A DNA stretch of 64,000 nucleotides from Anarhynchus alexandrinus (lineage: Eukaryota; Chordata; Aves; Charadriiformes; Charadriidae): the NCBI GenBank assembly GCA_008711295.1, contig VUYV01000044.1, positions 3,154,094-3,218,093 of the forward strand. Direction: 5' to 3'. A model generated the notes under the pieces. That model worked only from the letters and a program-made list of their open reading frames with translations. It searched no databases and was not told the DNA's origin. The position numbers and the translations under genes were made by a program. Below are positions 58,721-64,000 of this stretch, piece by piece (the stretch's first letter is position 1; every line of letters starts with the position of its first letter).

Positions 58721-61700
58721 AAATATGACCTATCTTGTCCAAAAGACAAATATGTTTAAACAAAATATGAAAATTGATGACAAAATTACTGGTAGCAAAA
58801 TGCACACAGAGCAAATATGAGACAGCTGTACTTTGATTCAGCATGGGAGGTTCACCCTTACAGAATTTGTGATTCATTATCTCCACTGTCTTGTAAAACT
58901 TTTCCGAGTTAATCTCTAAAGTACGGCCTTTGTATCTATGCTAGTAAAAATTCTCAATAAAATCACATATAACTGTTTAGCAATGATTTACTGTCCCTTT
59001 CCAGAATCAGCTTAAATCTGTTATAAATTGGATGTGGGTATCCAGCAGCGAGCTCTTGCTCTGACACCTGAAATCTTTGCCTTTTGTGGCTGCTTCTCGC
59101 AGTCAATGTCTCGGTCTCGTTGGTGTGACCCACGTGGGGCCAACCCGCCACACGGGCACGAGCCGGGCTGCAGCGGTGGCACGTGGTGCCTCTGCTCTGT
59201 CCTGGAGTATAGGCACTGGATTTTGCAAGGGAGACTAAGCGGTGCTTTAGCACCTAAATATTTGCTGCCAGTCAGGAACAGACTCTCCTCAGTTTTGAGA
59301 GCCATGAAGCTGGATGCCTGGAACCCCACGGGGTTCGTGCTTCATAAGCCAAGTATTGGTGTACCTGATCACCATGTTCTGGTTCACCTCTGCGCACAGG
59401 AACCGTATTTTGAAGGGTTTTACCATCAAAAAAAACCAACACCAAAACGAGACCTTTTCTATTTTACCCACAGCATCCTGTTGACAAGGGGGGGTGTAGA
59501 TTCTCTGCCTGACACAACTTGAAGGTACATTTTCAACATCTCAATAAAGTATTCTAGCAATAAGGCAACAGGTGTCTCCTGTTGCCAGCTCTGGGCACAA
59601 GTCTTCCCACACAAGTATTAACAACTTATTTGTTGATGGGCTGCAGCCGGAAACCATTGCAGTGGTATACTGGGGAGTAGGATTTATTAATACTGATTAG
59701 ATTAGACAAAAATAAGATGCAGAGAGTAAAGGAGAAGTTGGTCACCTAAGAATATTAAGACATGAAATTCAAGGATTCCATGGAATGTTTATATTGCATA
59801 AAGAAGAAAACATCACAAAAAATGTTTGGGGGAGACTGCAGCCAGAAAGGGCTTTACCACGGGGCAGGAACACCTAGAGGGTTCATGAGTCTCCCCTTTC
59901 AGCAGAGAGAAGTGTCTTCCTTCAGCAAACCAAGGAGTACAGAGTGAAGTACCCTTCTCTTTGCTTCATTTTCTACTTGCAGCTTAACGGGCCCCAGCTG
60001 TGCCAATACACTGCCCCAGAGAAAGCAGGGGCATGAGACAGGGAACTCTGCAAGGCCGCAGGGACCCCAGATCTTCTCTGAGGAAATCACTCAAACACCC
60101 TTAAAATAAGCTTACTTATATTTACACATGTATACCATTTTCTTCCTGAAGGACATATGCAAACTCAATGATTCTTGAAGAATGCACGCTATCTGTCAGG
60201 AGCTCTGACTTCGAGCAACGGCGTTTGCAAGGTGGGCATGTCTAACGTTCACCAGACATATTGTATTACATGCGCGTGACGTTAGAAGCAGGTTTAAGAC
60301 TTCACAAATCAAAATCAAATTGTAAAGTGGATGGTAGAGAGGAGGCGGACTGCAGGGAATGCTACGAATACAGCCTGTTATTTTCATATTAAAATGTAAT
60401 GGTGCCATTAAAGTTAAAACCACTGTTAAACTTGATTGAGTAAATTAGTTAATTAACCATAGCATCTAATGCATTCCTCCAAGGCATACCTCAGTTCCTC
60501 AAGATAGAGGCTTGATAGAGTTCCAGTTGTACATTATCCTAGCTGTGAATTTTAGTATGATTACACTCTTGGAGTGGCTTAGTGTTTGTCAATGAAGGAT
60601 GCAAGCTGACTTTTGAATTTGAGGTTGATTAAAAACCAGTAAGGAAAAATTGATGTTTCCTTTTTTTTTTGCTTTTAAGAAACTTCTCACATTTAATAAA
60701 GTCTTCTTACCCTTTCTCTGCCCTTTCTTGGAAAATTTTATGTTAAAATGAGTTAAAGGTGGGACATTTTGGTCATCTCTAATTAAGATTAACGAAGGAG
60801 GATTTAGCTCCATCCTGTCACAGTAGAACAGACTCTGTAGTCATGCTATACCAAAACCACCGCCCAATAAAACTCTGATTTGACTCCCATTAGCTTATCC
60901 AAACTGCGGCATTCGGAGGCTGTACAACAACGACCTGATGGTGGTGCTCAGCCCAGTTCCCCTTATCGTCTACATGTGATTAGCAAAGAAACTTTTCTCA
61001 GAAGGGACAAAAGTGCACACAAACAATTCACTTATGTCAAAGGTAAAATAAACATATGCAAGACTGTTTAGAGCAGGGACCATCACTTATAACCCAGCTC
61101 AAATTATACAGCCCAAAAGCCACATCTTAAAGTGTAGCTCCCCAATCCAGCATGTGGCAACGTTTCCAGGAAGGCAGCTTTGCTCTGGTCTCTTTTACGT
61201 CCGGACACCTACATCTGCAGCTTAACAATCATAAAATCAAAATAACTCATTTTTTTTTCCCTAACAAATCTCTGCACCTTCAGATTGCTAGTGCCATTTA
61301 TATGGTTAATGGTCTGAGAAGCCCTAATTTGTATTTAAAATAATTTTGCTGGTACAATATTTAGAGGTGCTAAATCTGCAGATATAAGTTGCAATAAACC
61401 ACAAAAAAGTCTGGGTATGCCCACTATGAGGCTAAGAGAGTCTCCCTTGGGACACCATAACCAGTCACAGTTTTATTTCTTTCTTTGGCTTTTCTTCTTG
61501 AGCAGAGGAAAGGTGAATGATGCTAACCATCGAGAACGCTGTCACCCACTTGCTCTAAAGTAAGCAACAGTCAGGTTTGTTACCAAAGCTGAAGGTATCA
61601 CTCAGTGCCAAATACGTCTTTCCACTAAAACTTCTTTTTGGCTGTATTGGAGGATGTTGCTCACTACATCTGCAGTTAACATGCTCAATGTTCACCATCA

Positions 61701-64000
61701 CAATAGAAGGCTTAAATGCAAAACTCACTTTCCAATTAAAAAAAAGAACAGTGTTTCAAGCAAAAAGATGGATAAAAGAATTGAAATAACATGCAAAAAG
61801 TATCATTCAGATTTTTTAAAGAACTCAAAAAGGAAAGGTAACTAAGATTTTTCAAATATGGCTTTTGAATTTAATAACGTAAATTTTACTCAAGCAACTT
61901 TTTTCAGGAAAAAACGGCCACAAAGCTTGGACCATGGACCTTGCATATACCTACCTACTCTACAAATGAGGTAGAGAAAAATACAGATTTTCTGATATAG
62001 AAATGCCATGTGAGCAAGAAGCTAGCTTATTTGGAAATCTGTGTTATATTAAGAAAGAAAATATATCTCTATCAAGATAGCAGACTGTAAACCCAGTATG
62101 TTTTTCTTTAACTACTTCATTTTCAATTTCATTACCGTATTGTCATAAGCATCTGTGTAATCCATTCTTATTACATTCCCAGAAGAAATTTCATTTCTTT
62201 TTCAACAGAAATTTTTAAGACTTACTGTTTTTCGTTTATAGAATTGCTCAAAACTTTTTCATCAAAATACAATTTTCACAAAAAAAAATGAACAAATTAC
62301 ATGCTAACATTTCCACTCACATTTTTTCACGTTTCCCGACCAGTCCATGGCAATACCTCCAGTGCAGCGCCCGAGTGACACGACCGTGCAAGGTGTGCTG
62401 TACACCGCAAGAGCACTCTTTTTGTGGCAGGTATGCTTACTTTGACTCACATAGCAAATGACCAGCTAAATTATTTCAGATCTTTTGAATGTACAGCTGG
62501 CCATTTTCTAATTCTTTAAGCATAGCACTGCCACTGAGATATTTTCCCCAGTCTGCATTGCCTTAGGGAATGCTTAATTTTGAAAGCATTAGGACACAAT
62601 CATGACAATTCCCTTATGAAAATACAGCTAATTTTCTGCTTTCAACAAACGTAAAATTGATCTCTCAAGCTGTGTTTCTCTGTTTCACATGATCTCTTTG
62701 TAGGTCTTCCACCTTTTTCTCTTCTGCCACATCCAATAATGAAGCTTCCCTAAATGAGGTCTCCTTTCTTTTTCTTTACATTTTTGCTAACAGATACTAC
62801 GTCTTGAAAAATCACTCTCTGCATTTGGATAACCTCAGTGCAAAGTGCAAATGTGACAGATTTCATCCTCTATCTCACAAATGTCCAAGAGGTCACAAGC
62901 AATCTGAATGATAATTACTCAGATTTCCATGTTTTTTTACACCACAAACTGTCTCCATTTACTAAGCAGATCCTAAACTTGGCATACATTTCTTCTGTAT
63001 CTTACGTATGTTGAATATGCTATTTTTTCCTTTCGTGTTTTTTTCATTGCCTCCTTGATACAAACAAAGAATCTTCCTGAAGGTCGAGGTATTGATCTAA
63101 TTCAACCCAAGGGGCTCATTCCCATCCAGTGACAGATGCAAGGTACCTGTGGGATAGCGGACTCGTGGGAATGACCTATGAAAAGGACAGTGGGGTGGGT
63201 CTTCAAAGAGTACTGCTAAAATTGCAGCATTATCAAGTTATTTCTCCTTTATCTCTTCTTGAGCATAAAAATGAAACCACAAAGAGAACATGCATAAACT
63301 TGGGTATGGGGGGTCTTACCATATGATACTTATGGCAGACCTCTGAATTAAGAAAGCAGCAAAAATACTTGATCGTTATCTGTGACATGGACCCTGCAGT
63401 TTTATTGTTAAAAATCCTGACCTGCTATCCAAATTCTACCTAAAATTAGAAGCCATGTAATGACAGCATTTGGCTGAGCTGAGAGAGGAATTTGCTGAAG
63501 AGAAAATTCCCTCTTGAATAATTAAGTAACTCACTTTTCTCTCTGTTTTTCTCCTTTCCTCATCAGATTTCTAGTATATGGAAGGAAGTAACATTCTCTT
63601 TCCACTGTTGATGAGATAATACTGATGATCTAAGTAATTTCTTGCTACTCTTATGTATTTAATAGGGCATCTATGATTAGTGGTTAAAGTCAGCTAATTT
63701 TACCAAATTATAGCATGTAATTGATTTAGCGATAGGTAGGCATGACTCAACTTTTATTCAGATCTTTAACATAATCGAAGAATTATGAATTTATTCTGTC
63801 ATTACCAAACAACAATAGCGTTACATTTTTAACAGCTCAGTAATAAAAATCTCTGCTGTTACTTGTATATTTATGCTCGTGACCCTTTTCAGAAACATAT
63901 TCCTAGATTTCCATTCCACAAGGTTTCACTAAGTATAAGGAATTTGTCAGCAACCAGGAAGGGTGATGGCACAGATGGAGCTGTGATCAGATAGGACGTG
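58721..64000. other. Non-coding stretch, no gene recognised
   Basis: A GC-richer patch at about 59080-59180 gives overlapping frames on both strands (up to 164 codons, 59028-59522) with no recognisable family. The remainder is AT-rich, with a T10 run near 60660 and A8 near 62280. The end around 63660-63740 looks complex and possibly regulatory, but too little is seen. No RNA gene or repeat family recognised. Confidence 0.5.

Noticed and set aside
59028..59522. 164-codon open frame on the plus strand
   Set aside because: It overlaps 96- and 102-codon frames on the opposite strand and matches nothing known; typical of a GC-richer patch.
1..64000. CRISPR array, operon, phage or other prokaryotic system
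   Set aside because: No regularly spaced direct repeats, no dense gene packing and no ribosome-binding-site-led frames; the sequence has vertebrate character throughout.

Overview
This 64-kb window looks like vertebrate nuclear DNA, most likely from a bird and failing that from another sauropsid. The evidence is indirect. The sequence is AT-rich, and no reading frame stands out from chance. There is no bacterial gene packing. I found no Alu, L1 or B-type rodent repeat, and nothing that looks like a recently inserted transposon. The interspersed repeats I can recognise are all heavily decayed: MIR/Cry-type tRNA-derived SINE remnants and short inverted-repeat elements of the kind scattered through reptile and bird genomes. 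I found no convincing CR1 copy, although CR1 is the dominant bird LINE. One ambiguous base (position 46153) beside a 13-C run shows this is assembled draft sequence.

I could not support any protein-coding gene, tRNA, rRNA, snRNA or CRISPR array. The longest open frames are about 150-186 codons, several begin at non-ATG codons, and none resembles a protein family I know. For six frames over 64 kb of AT-rich DNA, maxima of this size are expected by chance. The window is therefore best described as a gene desert or part of a very large intron.

Layout: 1-8.5 kb is AT-rich and nearly featureless (C13 and T17 tracts, a 16-bp palindrome around an E-box). 8.5-8.8 kb is a candidate conserved regulatory element with two POU octamers. 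11.7-14.3 kb holds three ancient repeat remnants. 14.4-16.5 kb has a 23-bp tandem duplication, a CpG-dense islet beside a TG microsatellite, and a candidate enhancer with an inverted pair of MEIS-type cores. 18-25 kb has an inverted-repeat element, a tRNA-type SINE with A and B boxes, a 21-bp-arm hairpin and another old repeat end. 24.9-25.5 kb is a strong candidate enhancer with a near-perfect MAF recognition element. 28-35 kb is mostly plain, with weaker regulatory candidates. 40-41 kb has a CTCF-like dyad and a reverse-strand SINE. 47.0 kb has a canonical G-quadruplex motif beside a 12-bp palindrome. 51.6-51.9 kb is a candidate enhancer pairing PBX/HOX and MEIS sites. 55.6-57.3 kb is a CpG-enriched interval whose core could be a small promoter. 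58.5-58.7 kb has a palindromic CACGTG E-box in a conserved-looking block.

If the regulatory candidates are real, the window would be part of the regulatory landscape of a developmental gene lying outside it. I cannot name that gene. All enhancer calls rest on motif content and on the look of the sequence, not on alignment. I did not find an undescribed biological system here. The most useful leads are the CpG core at 56.2-56.4 kb, the candidate enhancers, and the family of short decayed inverted-repeat elements.
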